Assembly (NCBI GenBank): GCA_029251265.1
Contig: JAQXDR010000010.1
Span: forward strand, 1-64,000
DNA from: Pseudoprimorskyibacter sp.
Lineage (GTDB): Bacteria > Pseudomonadota > Alphaproteobacteria > Rhodobacterales > Rhodobacteraceae
Direction of reading: 5' to 3'
DNA: 64,000 bases
The notes beneath the pieces are model-generated. The model was not told where the DNA came from and ran no database searches. It saw nothing but the letters and a program-made list of their open reading frames with translations. Below, in pieces: positions 26,282 through 34,885 of this stretch (positions are counted from its first letter, which is position 1; each line of letters begins with the position of its first letter). The position numbers and the translations under genes were made by a program.

Positions 26282-27475
26282 TCAGCCAACTTTGTTGCCT
26301 TGGCTCCAGACGCCGCGGAGCAGAGGTATTTGGTCGATTTGGCGCACGCGCAGGACATCACCGCGCAAGCCTGTTTTCAAAGCCCCACGGTCATGCAACA
26401 GCACGGCCTTTGCGGGATTGCTGGTCACTGTAGAAATGGCACGGGGCAGATCCTTCCAAAGATCGGCAAGGTGAAAGGCCGACAAAAGCAGTGCTGAGGG
26501 GACGTAGTCTGACGAGACAATGTCGAGAAGATCGGCTTTTGCGAGATCCTGAGCTGCCACATTACCGGAGTGGGATCTGCCGCGGATCAGATTGGGTGCG
26601 CCCATCATCACGGCAATGCCGTGGATGCGACAGGCAGTGGCGGCCTCTACTGTTGTGGGAAACTCGGCAAAACCCACGCAGTTGCTCGCAGAGGTTCCGA
26701 CATGATCGGCTGTTGTATCATCATGGCTGGCCAGTACTGCACCCAGGCGGTGGGCGTGTTTCACTGCACCCACCGCGTGCTTTGCCCCGAGACGTTTTTG
26801 GAGACCCAACAGGGTCTCGACATGTTCGGCAAACTCTGTGTCGCTCATCGCACGTTTCTTAGTCACATAGGTTTTGAGCGCGTTTAAATCGCGGAACTGG
26901 CGCTGGCCCGGGGTATGATCCATCAGGCTGACGATACCGACCCTGTCCGACAATCCAAACGAAGCCAATTCCTCAAGTAACGTCTCAGAGCAGATTTCTG
27001 CCCTTAGATGGAGGAAATGACTGATCTTGAAGTACCCTTGCGCACGCGCAGCCAAGAGTTCGTCCGCCAGTTTTCGGGCATAGTCGATGGAGCGTCCCTT
27101 TGTACTATGTATGGACCCCACTCGCATGGCGTCAAACACTGTGGTTATGCCTGTCGACGCGAGCTCTGCATCATGTGCGATCAGGGCGGGCAAATGTGGC
27201 CAATCTACTTTTGGGCGCGGTTCGATATGGCGTTCGACATTGTCAGTGTGCAGTTCGACAAGCCCGGGAATAACGAAATCACCGGCACAATCGAGGGCAC
27301 CGGTTGGGACATGATCCCCTTCGGCAATGTCACAAATGACACCGTTTTCGATCGTCACCGCACCGGTAAGCACCTGATCTGCAATGACTAGCTGGGCATT
27401 GGCGAGACATAGGTCGCTTGACACATGGTTGTTACAAGTCTTTGCCAAAGAGGACGCGGAAAAAGGGGAATTCAT
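26282..27475 (-). CDS. phnM: PhnM, alpha-D-ribose 1-methylphosphonate 5-triphosphate diphosphatase
   Basis: A 397-residue amidohydrolase of the PhnM family. The metal site motif appears as VELHTDNVERHIEPRP (about residues 72-87), with later His ligands in SHDDTTADHV and the C-terminal SSDYVPSALL Asp. It removes pyrophosphate from the PhnGHI product to give ribose 1-methylphosphonate 5-phosphate, the substrate of PhnJ. The start is uncertain: ATG 27475 or GTG 27424, the latter closer to the usual N-terminus. It lies beyond an oppositely oriented DUF1045 gene, so its promoter must lie inside that gene, or it depends on read-through from phnN. Confidence 0.92.
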   Translation of the reverse strand: MNSPFSASSLAKTCNNHVSSDLCLANAQLVIADQVLTGAVTIENGVICDIAEGDHVPTGALDCAGDFVIPGLVELHTDNVERHIEPRPKVDWPHLPALIAHDAELASTGITTVFDAMRVGSIHSTKGRSIDYARKLADELLAARAQGYFKISHFLHLRAEICSETLLEELASFGLSDRVGIVSLMDHTPGQRQFRDLNALKTYVTKKRAMSDTEFAEHVETLLGLQKRLGAKHAVGAVKHAHRLGAVLASHDDTTADHVGTSASNCVGFAEFPTTVEAATACRIHGIAVMMGAPNLIRGRSHSGNVAAQDLAKADLLDIVSSDYVPSALLLSAFHLADLWKDLPRAISTVTSNPAKAVLLHDRGALKTGLRGDVLRVRQIDQIPLLRGVWSQGNKVG

Positions 27476-28145
27476 GTCATACTCTCGATTTGCAATTTAC
27501 TATGTGCCGCCGGAAGGGCCCTTGGCTGATTTTGGCGCGTCCTGGCTCGGTTGGGATGTGTCGCGTGGCCGCGCCACGCCCCAGCGTAATATACCGGGTT
27601 TGGATGACATCACTATGACGCCGCGTAAATACGGGTTTCACGTGACTTTGAAACCGCCATTCGGTTTGGCTGATGGGCAAGATTTGCAGGCTTTGAAAGC
27701 TACCGTTTCTGACCTTGCTACCGGCCTCGCGCCGGCTACAGGTGGCGAACTTGCATTGACGGCTTTGGCCGGTTTTCTGGCGCTGGCTCCGCAAGGCGAT
27801 ATGCACGCTGTGCGCCGGGTTGCTGAAGACTGTGTGCGCGAACTTGATCGGTTCCGTGCCCCGGCTTCCCGGGCAGAAGTCGCGCGTCGCCACAAGGTTG
27901 GTCTGACCACTGCGCAAGAGGCGCTGCTGGCGCAATGGGGGTATCCTTATGTCATGGAAGAGTTTCGGTTCCACATGACCCTGACGACGCGGCTGCCGCA
28001 GGGGGACCTCGCCGTATGGTCGACCACTGTGCGGCGTCATTTGCCAGACCTGCCTGGCCTTTTTGTTTTGGACCAGATCGCGTTGTGCGGCGAGTGGGCG
28101 GATGGCCGGTTCGAGGTGATCCATCGCTATAAACTCACCGGCTGA
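27474..28145 (+). CDS. DUF1045 phosphonate-operon protein (2H phosphoesterase superfamily)
   Basis: A 223-residue protein of the DUF1045 family found with C-P lyase genes. Two histidine motifs of the 2H phosphoesterase fold are visible: GFHVTLKPP (about residue 50) and FRFHMTLTTR (about residue 166). The start at 27474 is preceded by AAAAGGGG. An upstream extension to 27384 is not conserved. It may hydrolyse the cyclic ribose phosphate released by PhnJ, replacing PhnP, which is absent from the window; this is an inference. It is convergent with phnN (19-base overlap) and divergent from phnM, whereas DUF1045 genes commonly run with the phn operon. Confidence 0.82.
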   Translation: MSYSRFAIYYVPPEGPLADFGASWLGWDVSRGRATPQRNIPGLDDITMTPRKYGFHVTLKPPFGLADGQDLQALKATVSDLATGLAPATGGELALTALAGFLALAPQGDMHAVRRVAEDCVRELDRFRAPASRAEVARRHKVGLTTAQEALLAQWGYPYVMEEFRFHMTLTTRLPQGDLAVWSTTVRRHLPDLPGLFVLDQIALCGEWADGRFEVIHRYKLTG

Positions 28146-28687
28146 AGCAGTGCCGCCCCTCGAGCGATGGTCTGATGTAGCGGGCCGTCGTTGGCGAGGT
28201 TGATCACATTGAGCCCAGTTGGCAAGGCCTTGTCCGCCCTGGCAAGGCGGTTGCTGATTTCCCCCTCTGTCTCTCGGGCCCGAGCGGTCAGACGGTCTGC
28301 GATTGTTTCTGGTTTGGCGGTGATGTTGAGAACTACGAGGCGTTGAAAAACCCCGGTGGCTTGGCCCAGAGCTTTGCGAGAAAAATTGACCAAACAATCG
28401 GTGCCCTTGCCAAGTTGATATTTGACGGTGATCGGAATGCCGTAATGCAGCCCATGCGCGCACCAATAGACCGCAAACGCTCCATCTTTCGCCATGGCTT
28501 CAAATTGTGACACGGACACCGCGTTGTAATCCTCGCCACCCAAATTGGGGGCCCGCGTGATGACGCGGCGCACCAGATACAAACTTGGCATGACGCTCTG
28601 AAGGCCTGCCATCACGCTGTCCTTGCCCACACCTGATGGACCAACGACCGCAATGAGACGCCCTGCGGACCTTGAGGCAAGCGTCAT
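28127..28687 (-). CDS. phnN: PhnN, ribose 1,5-bisphosphate phosphokinase
   Basis: A 186-residue P-loop kinase of the guanylate-kinase fold with Walker A GPSGVGKDS (about residues 16-24) and the lid region around RRVITRAPNLGGEDY. It converts ribose 1,5-bisphosphate to PRPP, recycling the ribose released by C-P lyase. The start overlaps the phnL stop by 4 bases, so it is co-translated. Length fits the family (185-195). Confidence 0.92.
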   Translation of the reverse strand: MTLASRSAGRLIAVVGPSGVGKDSVMAGLQSVMPSLYLVRRVITRAPNLGGEDYNAVSVSQFEAMAKDGAFAVYWCAHGLHYGIPITVKYQLGKGTDCLVNFSRKALGQATGVFQRLVVLNITAKPETIADRLTARARETEGEISNRLARADKALPTGLNVINLANDGPLHQTIARGAALLQPVSL

Positions 28688-29367
28688 GCAGCCATTCCCG
28701 GCGTAAAGCGGCCGACATCGATTTCGCGATCACAAACGCGGCTGCGGGCCGCCTCATCATGAAAAATACCGATGATGGCCGCACCGCGCGCTTTGGCGTC
28801 TTCGATCAATGACAGCACCACCTCACGATTTGCGGCGTCAAGGCTCGCGGTGGGTTCATCAAGTAACATCGCAGGGTAGGTGTGGGCAAAACCACGTGTA
28901 ATGTTCACGCGCTGCTGCTCGCCGCCCGAGAAGGTAGTGGGGGACAAAGACCACAGCCTCTCGGGGATGTTTAATTGGGTCAGAAGTGCCTTGGCCCGAG
29001 CCTGCGCTTCGTCGGCGGGCACTGCCAAAGCGCGCAGGGGCTCTGCAACCACATCCAGCGTCGGGACCCGTGGGACCACCCGTAGAAACTGACTGACATA
29101 GCCCAGCACATCACGGCGCAGTTTGATGATATCGCGCGGTTTGGCCTGAACAATATTCAAACCATCAATACAAATCTCACCTGTCTGCGTCAGGTAATTC
29201 CCGTAGATCATACGCATCAGCGTGGATTTACCAGCACCCGAAGCTCCGGTGAGTGCCACGCATTCACCGGGGGCAACTGCGAAGGACACATTGCTGATCA
29301 CCTCGATCACGGCACTTCCCTGATTGTGCAGAGTAAAGGTTTTGGAGACGTCTTTGAGTTCAATCAT
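28684..29367 (-). CDS. phnL: PhnL, C-P lyase system ATP-binding protein
   Basis: A 227-residue ABC-type ATPase with Walker A GASGAGKST, signature FSGGEQQRVNI and Walker B AMLLDEPTASLD. PhnL belongs to the LolD-like ATPases and associates with the C-P lyase core rather than with a membrane permease. It follows phnK after 3 bases and overlaps phnN by ATGA. The order phnK-phnL-phnN is conserved. Confidence 0.93.
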   Translation of the reverse strand: MIELKDVSKTFTLHNQGSAVIEVISNVSFAVAPGECVALTGASGAGKSTLMRMIYGNYLTQTGEICIDGLNIVQAKPRDIIKLRRDVLGYVSQFLRVVPRVPTLDVVAEPLRALAVPADEAQARAKALLTQLNIPERLWSLSPTTFSGGEQQRVNITRGFAHTYPAMLLDEPTASLDAANREVVLSLIEDAKARGAAIIGIFHDEAARSRVCDREIDVGRFTPGMAA

Positions 29368-29370
29368 GGC

Positions 29371-30141
29371 TCAAACCTGCAAAACAGAGCTGACAAGCAG
29401 CTGGCTATAGGCGTGCTGTGGATCATCCAGCACCTGATCGGTCAGGCCCGCCTCGACCACGCGGCCGGATTTCATGACCATCAGGCGGTCCGCCAGCAGG
29501 CGAACAACAGCCAGGTCATGAGTTACGATGATCGCTGACAGCCCCATATCCCGCACAAGACCGCGCAGCAGGTCCAGCAGTCGTGCCTGCACCGACACAT
29601 CAAGACCGCCTGTGGGTTCATCCATGAACACCAGACGTGGTCCCGTCACGAGGTTGCGGGCAATCTGCAAGCGTTGCTGCATCCCGCCCGAGAATGTTGT
29701 GGGTCGATCATCTACACGGGACGCATCAATTTCGACCCGGCCCAGCCAGTCCGTGGCCTTGTCGCGGATGTCGCCGTAGTTGCGCTCGCCCACTGCCATC
29801 AAACGCTCGCCGACATTGCCACCGGCACTCACGCCCATACGCAACCCGTCGCGGGCGTGTTGGTGGACAAAGGCCCAATCGGTGCGACCGAGCATCCGCC
29901 GCTCTGGCTCTGACATGGTGATTGTGTCGCGCGGGCCGTCGGTGCGGGTGTCGAATACGACCTGTCCCGCATCTGGTACCAAATGCCCTGCCATGCAATT
30001 GAGCAAGGTGGATTTTCCTGATCCGCTTTCGCCAACGATGCCCATAACCTCGCCAGGATACAGGTCGAAAGACACATCGGCGCACCCGATATGTGCACCA
30101 TATCGCTTGGCGATGCCCTGAACGGAAAGCAAAGGTGTCAT
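29371..30141 (-). CDS. phnK: PhnK, C-P lyase system ATP-binding protein
   Basis: A 256-residue ABC ATPase resembling the C-terminal half of oligopeptide-importer ATPases. It has Walker A GESGSGKST, signature FSGGMQQRLQIARN, Walker B LVFMDEPTGGLD and H-loop VTHDLAVV. In the known complex PhnK docks on PhnJ. It is coupled to phnJ by ATGA overlap. Confidence 0.93.
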   Translation of the reverse strand: MTPLLSVQGIAKRYGAHIGCADVSFDLYPGEVMGIVGESGSGKSTLLNCMAGHLVPDAGQVVFDTRTDGPRDTITMSEPERRMLGRTDWAFVHQHARDGLRMGVSAGGNVGERLMAVGERNYGDIRDKATDWLGRVEIDASRVDDRPTTFSGGMQQRLQIARNLVTGPRLVFMDEPTGGLDVSVQARLLDLLRGLVRDMGLSAIIVTHDLAVVRLLADRLMVMKSGRVVEAGLTDQVLDDPQHAYSQLLVSSVLQV

Positions 30142-30989
30142 GCTGCGTCCTTTCCTTTATGACCCATAGCTTGGCGTGCTTCACAATAATCGGTGTCAGA
30201 GCAGACAAACATCCGCCCGCCTGCGTCATCGATGATCAACTCATCCAGATAGCTGTCTGTCGCACCGCACATCCCGCAGCAGTGATTTGCCTTGGACGCC
30301 TCGAACGGATGATCCTCAAAGTCTAGGCTGACCACTTGGGTATAGGGGGGAAGTGCATAAATTCGCTGCTCGCGTCCCGCGCCAAAAAGCTGGATTGCGG
30401 CCATATCGCCCAGTTTTGGGTTGTCGAATTTGGGGATCGGTGAGGGATCCATCACATAGCGCCCCTCGACCTTGACCGGATAGGCATAAGAGGTCGCGAT
30501 ATGACCGTGACGGCTTATATCTTCGTAAAGCTTCACATGCATCAGGCCGTATTCTTCGAGGCTGTGCATCTTTCGGGTCTCGCTTTCACGGGGTTCCAGA
30601 AAACGCAAAGGTTCGGGGATCGGCACCTGGTAGACAAGGATCTGACCCTCGTGCAGCGGCTCTTCGGGGATACGGTGCCGGGTCTGGATCACAGTGGCAT
30701 CACGGGTCGCCGTGGTTGTCACAACCCCGGCAGTGCGTTGAAAGAAGGTCCGTATTGAAACCGCATTTGTTGTGTCATCGGCCCCTTGGTCGATCACCTT
30801 GAACGTGTCATCAGGGGTCAGCACCGCAGCCGATACCTGCACGCCACCCGTGCCCCAGCCATAGGGCATCGGCATCTCGCGAGAGGCGAAAGGGACCTGA
30901 TAGCCGGGAATGGCAAGCCCCTTTAGGATTGCACGGCGGATCATGCGCTTGGTTTGTTCGTCCAAATAGGCAAAGTTGTACTCGGTCAT
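30138..30989 (-). CDS. phnJ: PhnJ, carbon-phosphorus lyase (radical SAM)
   Basis: The 283-residue catalytic C-P lyase subunit. The unusual Cys cluster is present near the C-terminus: CCGMCGATDSYLDE (about residues 237-250) and VCSDTDYC, giving the spaced Cys ligands of the 4Fe-4S cluster and the radical Cys. It cleaves ribose 1-alkylphosphonate 5-phosphate to alkane plus a ribose cyclic phosphate, using S-adenosylmethionine. It is coupled to phnI and phnK by ATGA overlaps. Confidence 0.95.
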   Translation of the reverse strand: MTEYNFAYLDEQTKRMIRRAILKGLAIPGYQVPFASREMPMPYGWGTGGVQVSAAVLTPDDTFKVIDQGADDTTNAVSIRTFFQRTAGVVTTTATRDATVIQTRHRIPEEPLHEGQILVYQVPIPEPLRFLEPRESETRKMHSLEEYGLMHVKLYEDISRHGHIATSYAYPVKVEGRYVMDPSPIPKFDNPKLGDMAAIQLFGAGREQRIYALPPYTQVVSLDFEDHPFEASKANHCCGMCGATDSYLDELIIDDAGGRMFVCSDTDYCEARQAMGHKGKDAA

Positions 30990-32074
30990 TCCGCGGCCTC
31001 CTGCACCTGCTGCGCACCCGCTTCGTGACGGAGTTTGCGCACCAGTTCCAATTCAGATTGAAAGTCGACGTAATGGGGCAGTTTGATATGCTCTAGAAAT
31101 CCCGTCGCCTGAATATTGTCGGCATGATATAAAACGAATTCTGCGTCCTGGGCGGGCGCCCCAACGTTATCCTCGCCCAATTCTTCCCAGCGTAGCGCGC
31201 GGTCGACCAAGGCCATAGAAATCGCCTTGCGTTCGGTTTGACCAAAGACAAGCCCGTACCCGCGGGTAAACTGTGGCGGCTCGGTTTTCGAACCGGTGAA
31301 TTGGTTGACGGTTTCGCATTCGGTCAGAATCACTTCTCCGATTTCAACAGAAAATCCCAGTTCGGGGATGTCCATCTCGACTGGAACTGACCCAATCCGC
31401 AGTTCGCCTACAAAGGCATGGTTGCGCCCGTATCCGCGCTGCGTGGAATAAGCGAGGCCAAGGGTAAAACCTTCGTCCGCGCGGGTCAGCGCTTGCAGGC
31501 GCAAGGCGCGGTCGGCGGGCATTTCCAGCGGTTCGCGGGTCAGATCGGGGGGCGGCGTGTCGTCATGCGGGACCTCTTCGATCAATCCTTCGCGGTTCAG
31601 GAATTCAGTGACATGCGGAACATTGCCCGTCTCGGGCTCACGAGACGGGGCGTTGGGTGCCTCGCCATCAGCGGCCAGTTTAAAATCAAGCAAACGATGC
31701 GTGTAATCAAATGTCGGGCCAAGGACCTGCCCACCGGGCAAATCCTTGAACGTGGCCGAGATGCGCCTGTCGCAGGCCATAATGCCGGTGTCGACAGGCT
31801 CGGACGCACCAAATCGCGGCAATGTGGTGCGATAGGCACGAATGAGAAAGATCGCTTCGATCAGGTCACCACGCGCCTGCTTGATCGCAAGTGCGGCAAG
31901 GTCTGGATCATACAGGGATCCTTCGGCCATGACGCGGTTTACGGCAAGACTGAGTTGCTCGCGGATCTGGGTGATGCCGAGCTCTGCGATATCTGTAGGA
32001 CCGCGGCGTTCCTCGGCTAGCCAAGCGTGGGCGTTCTGGATTGCCCGTTCTCCGCCTTTGACGGCTACATACAT
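30986..32074 (-). CDS. phnI: PhnI, phosphonate ribosylation subunit
   Basis: The 362-residue PhnI subunit, full length. Typical segments are MYVAVKGGERAIQNAH at the start and GYGRNHAFVGELRIG in the middle (about residues 207-221). With PhnG, PhnH and PhnL it couples the phosphonate to ATP ribose, displacing adenine; alone it has nucleosidase activity. It begins 1 base after phnH ends and overlaps phnJ. Confidence 0.95.
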   Translation of the reverse strand: MYVAVKGGERAIQNAHAWLAEERRGPTDIAELGITQIREQLSLAVNRVMAEGSLYDPDLAALAIKQARGDLIEAIFLIRAYRTTLPRFGASEPVDTGIMACDRRISATFKDLPGGQVLGPTFDYTHRLLDFKLAADGEAPNAPSREPETGNVPHVTEFLNREGLIEEVPHDDTPPPDLTREPLEMPADRALRLQALTRADEGFTLGLAYSTQRGYGRNHAFVGELRIGSVPVEMDIPELGFSVEIGEVILTECETVNQFTGSKTEPPQFTRGYGLVFGQTERKAISMALVDRALRWEELGEDNVGAPAQDAEFVLYHADNIQATGFLEHIKLPHYVDFQSELELVRKLRHEAGAQQVQEAAE

Positions 32075-32075
32075 G

Positions 32076-32639
32076 TCAGGACACCTTTGTGGAACGGGGG
32101 AGCGCCGCGAGGCGTGCGCCGCTGGTTAGGATGAAGTCGAGGCCCAGGGGGAATAGCTTTCGGTTCGTTTGAAACGCGTCAACGTCTGGCACGGACAGCG
32201 TTGTTTGACCCTTGATACCGGGACCCGTCAAAGTAGCACCCTTTACCGAAAGCTCGGACCTTTCGACAATGAGCGTGGCCGAGCGATCAGGGTATTCGGA
32301 GGTGCCGATCGGGTACACCGCGAGCGGCGCGAGCGCGTCCCAGCTGCCAACCGCAAACATACAATGGGCGGGGCCAACAAACGGGGCGCCAGTGTGAAAG
32401 GCCAGCCACGTCCGCACTGCTTCACAATCCATGTCACCAGCCAGATAGACCGGTGTTTCCGTATCGCAGAGCGTCAGCAGAACAGCGCCCATCGCGGGCG
32501 ACATCGGGGCAGGGGGCGCTGCCCCTTCGATATCTTGAATGGTGCCTGGACGCGCCATAGCCTCCAGTACTCTGCGAAAGGCGTGGGCTGACTGAGCGGC
32601 TGGTTTGGTAAAGCCGCCGGACAGGGTATTTGCCTGCAT
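32076..32639 (-). CDS. phnH: PhnH, C-P lyase subunit
   Basis: A 187-residue PhnH subunit. The N-terminus with GGFTKPAAQSAHAFRRVLEAM and the ARPGTI segment are characteristic. PhnH binds the PhnGHIJ core and is needed for the ribosylation step. Its start overlaps the last base of phnG. Size is normal for the family. Confidence 0.93.
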   Translation of the reverse strand: MQANTLSGGFTKPAAQSAHAFRRVLEAMARPGTIQDIEGAAPPAPMSPAMGAVLLTLCDTETPVYLAGDMDCEAVRTWLAFHTGAPFVGPAHCMFAVGSWDALAPLAVYPIGTSEYPDRSATLIVERSELSVKGATLTGPGIKGQTTLSVPDVDAFQTNRKLFPLGLDFILTSGARLAALPRSTKVS

Positions 32640-33088
32640 CAGTCTTCTCCTCGGGTCATAGTAAAGAAATCAACTTTTGTCGCGGCTGCCTTGGCTGCGC
32701 GGGCGGCTTTTGCGGTGACCATCTCTGCTTGCAAAGGTTTAAGAACCGTCTCGCGCAGCCTGCTTGCCATTTCGGTCTGCATAAGCGCATCGACCAATGC
32801 GGCGGCCTCGGCATCTGCTTTTTGACGGCCTTGAATATAGCTGTGTCCGACTTCGCCGGTGTCCAAGGTCAAAGCGCAGCGGGTTATCGTCATCTCGCCC
32901 AGATTGAATGCTGCGCCTGTAGCGCCTGCGCGGACCATCGTGCTTCCAAGCTCTGGTGCACGCAGCCATGTAAAGGCGGGGCGCGAGATCTCAGCGTCCA
33001 AAAGTGCAGCCACACGGCCTTGGGGTGCCTTTGCCATCAGACCCATCCAGTCCTTGCGGGGATTAATTTCGCTCACAGTGTCTTTCAT
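32639..33088 (-). CDS. phnG: PhnG, C-P lyase subunit
   Basis: A 149-residue PhnG with the typical RKDWMGLMAKAPQGRVAALL start and the VRAGATGAAFNLGEMTITRC core. It is the first gene of the phnGHIJKLN operon and a structural subunit of the ribosylation complex. It is divergent from phnF. The 80-base gap holds a tandem CTATACA repeat, with a Pho-box array just beyond it. Confidence 0.93.
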   Translation of the reverse strand: MKDTVSEINPRKDWMGLMAKAPQGRVAALLDAEISRPAFTWLRAPELGSTMVRAGATGAAFNLGEMTITRCALTLDTGEVGHSYIQGRQKADAEAAALVDALMQTEMASRLRETVLKPLQAEMVTAKAARAAKAAATKVDFFTMTRGED

Positions 33089-33108
33089 CTCGACAATTTA
33101 TCTCTTAT

Positions 33109-33123
33109 CTATACAACTATACA
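33109..33123. promoter_or_regulatory. Tandem CTATACA repeat, candidate PhnF site
   Basis: CTATACA occurs twice, separated by one base, in the gap between phnG and phnF. GntR/HutC-type regulators such as PhnF bind short TATA-rich sites containing similar sequences, so this is a plausible operator. It is a direct rather than inverted repeat, which lowers confidence. Confidence 0.4.
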
Positions 33124-33158
33124 TATCTTACCATATCGTTGCCCTTATGACAGAAGAG

Positions 33159-33191
33159 TTTTGTGAAATTTGCGTGACAGTTCTGACAAAA
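33159..33191 (-). promoter_or_regulatory. Pho-box array upstream of phnG
   Basis: On the minus strand three 11-bp units TTTTGTCAGAA, CTGTCACGCAA and ATTTCACAAAA follow each other. Each has a GTCA- or TCAC-like core, the spacing recognised by PhoB dimers. They lie 71-103 bases upstream of phnG and overlap the predicted TTG start of phnF, so they would activate the C-P lyase operon under phosphate limitation. Confidence 0.6.
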
Positions 33192-33889
33192 CCCCAATCT
33201 GGAAGGCCATCGCCAGCGCATTGCGTAGCGACTTGGCCGAAGGGCGCTATGCCCCGGGGGACAAATTGCCGACCGAGGCTGCGTTGGCCGACCGCTTCGG
33301 TGTAAACCGCCACACGGTGCGCCATGGGATTTCTGTATTGGTTGAGGAAGGGCTGGTGCGCACCCGTCGTGGTGCAGGGGCCTTTGTTGCAGCCACGCCG
33401 ACCGACTATCCGATTGGCCATCGTGTGCGGTTTCACGAAAACCTGATTGCCGCAGGCCGCAGACCCGAAAAGCGTATGCTTGCGTTGGACGAACGCGCCG
33501 CGACGATTGGCGAGGCTCGGGCCTTGCAGATCGTGGCGGGCGATCCGGTCTGTGCTTATCATGGACTTTCATTGGCGGACGGTCAGCCAATTGCCGTATT
33601 TGAAAGCCTATTCCCACAGGCGCGCCTTGTCGGGATCACGGCTGCATTGAAGGATACAACCAGTGTCACAAAAGCCCTAAGTGTTGTTGGCATCGATGAC
33701 TATACCCGCGCCTCAACACGCCTGACAGCAGTCCGCGCCACGGCAACCCACGCTCTGCTATTGCATGTTGCCGAAGGCGATCCGCTGCTGCGGTCTTCGA
33801 GCCTGAATCATTCCGAGGATGGACTGCCCGTAGAATACGGTCGCACCTGGTTTGCAGGTGACCGAGTGATGCTGACGCTTGAAACATGA
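33170..33889 (+). CDS. phnF: PhnF, GntR/HutC-family regulator of phosphonate genes
   Basis: A 239-residue regulator: winged helix (about residues 10-75, with DRFGVNRHTVRHGISVL), then a UTRA effector domain (about residues 95-235). Length and neighbourhood match PhnF. The frame is closed by a TGA at 33164, so the start must be the TTG at 33170 (or ATT 33167). No ATG occurs before the helix-turn-helix. It probably represses the divergent phn operon. An ATG at 33147 in another frame raises the chance of a small frameshift near the start. Confidence 0.88.
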   Translation: MRDSSDKTPIWKAIASALRSDLAEGRYAPGDKLPTEAALADRFGVNRHTVRHGISVLVEEGLVRTRRGAGAFVAATPTDYPIGHRVRFHENLIAAGRRPEKRMLALDERAATIGEARALQIVAGDPVCAYHGLSLADGQPIAVFESLFPQARLVGITAALKDTTSVTKALSVVGIDDYTRASTRLTAVRATATHALLLHVAEGDPLLRSSSLNHSEDGLPVEYGRTWFAGDRVMLTLET

Positions 33890-34016
33890 GGCGTGTACAT
33901 CCGCATTGCACCGGTAACAGAGCGGGCTGGTGGATATTTGTGGAACGTCTGATCGGTCTCAAAGCTGTCGTTGTCGGTATGGCGTGTTACAAAACCTTCA
34001 CTTTCTAGGCCACTAT

Positions 34017-34036
34017 AATTCATATATTCGTGAAGT
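34017..34036. promoter_or_regulatory. Candidate ArsR operator
   Basis: AATTCATATATTCGTGAAGT contains TTCA and TGAA arms 8 bases apart, similar to ArsR imperfect palindromes. It ends directly at the ATG of the ArsR-ArsC fusion. A repressor bound here would block its own operon. Confidence 0.5.
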
Positions 34037-34885
34037 ATGGAAACACTGATTCCCAACCGCCTTTCGACACTTGGCCATCCCCAACGGCTGGCGCTGTTCC
34101 GGCTGCTGATGCGACGCTATCCTGATCGCATTCCGGCGACGGAGCTTGCGCAGGCGCTTGGGGTAAAGCCGAATACATTGTCGACCTATGTGAGCGCACT
34201 GATGCAAGCGGGTTTGATCAGCCAAGAACGCGTTGGTACATCCCTGCGCTATGCAATCGACATGGATGCCGCCCGCGAGACCATCGATTACCTTCTGCAC
34301 GACTGTTGCAGGGGGAGGCCGGAGATTTGCGCCCCAAATGCCTATTCCGCCATTCACAGAGACATTCAACCAGCCGACCGAAAAGTCAACGTCCTGTTCA
34401 TTTGCACAGGCAACTCTGCACGGTCCATCTTTGCTGAATCTATCTTGCGAGACCTCGCCGGTGATCGTTTTATTGCTTACTCTGCAGGCACCAAGCCTCG
34501 CTTGGAACTGAATTCGTTTGCACTCGAGGTGCTGGAACAGAAGGGGCATGATGTATCAGCTCTTCGTTCCAAGAACATTTCTGAGTTCCAAGGGGCGAAT
34601 GCCCCGAATTTCGATTTCGTCTTTACCGTCTGCAATCAGGCGGCCAATGAAGAATGCACCACGTGGCCCGGCCCGCCCATCAGCGCGCATTGGGGCCTGC
34701 CCGATCCTGTTGAGGTCGAGGGTTTTGATACACAAAAGAGTATCGCCTTTCGCAAGACTTATGGCGCGCTACGCAACCGCATGATCGCTTTTTCAGCTTT
34801 GCCCTTTGCTTCGTTGGACTTGGTGTCCCTGCAAAAAGCTGCCGACGGGATTGGCCAATCTACTGACAAAGGATCACAGATATGA
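34037..34885 (+). CDS. ArsR repressor fused to ArsC-type (LMW-PTP) arsenate reductase
   Basis: A 282-residue two-domain protein. Residues 1-95 are an ArsR winged helix ([19 protein letters not shown]). Cys90, Cys91 and Cys98 just after it may bind As(III) as the inducer site. Residues 116-265 are a low-molecular-weight phosphatase-type arsenate reductase with the C123-x5-R129 loop ([10 protein letters not shown]) and the catalytic DP(V/E) segment LPDPVEVEG. It would reduce arsenate to arsenite while sensing the product. It is the first gene of an operon coupled by ATGA to the GAPDH and by GTGA to ArsJ. No arsenite exporter gene is in the window. Confidence 0.88.
   Translation: METLIPNRLSTLGHPQRLALFRLLMRRYPDRIPATELAQALGVKPNTLSTYVSALMQAGLISQERVGTSLRYAIDMDAARETIDYLLHDCCRGRPEICAPNAYSAIHRDIQPADRKVNVLFICTGNSARSIFAESILRDLAGDRFIAYSAGTKPRLELNSFALEVLEQKGHDVSALRSKNISEFQGANAPNFDFVFTVCNQAANEECTTWPGPPISAHWGLPDPVEVEGFDTQKSIAFRKTYGALRNRMIAFSALPFASLDLVSLQKAADGIGQSTDKGSQI

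Noticed and set aside
27384-27473. 30-residue N-terminal extension of the DUF1045 protein
   Set aside because: The ATG at 27474 has a strong AAAAGGGG upstream and begins the conserved SRFAIYYVPPEG segment.
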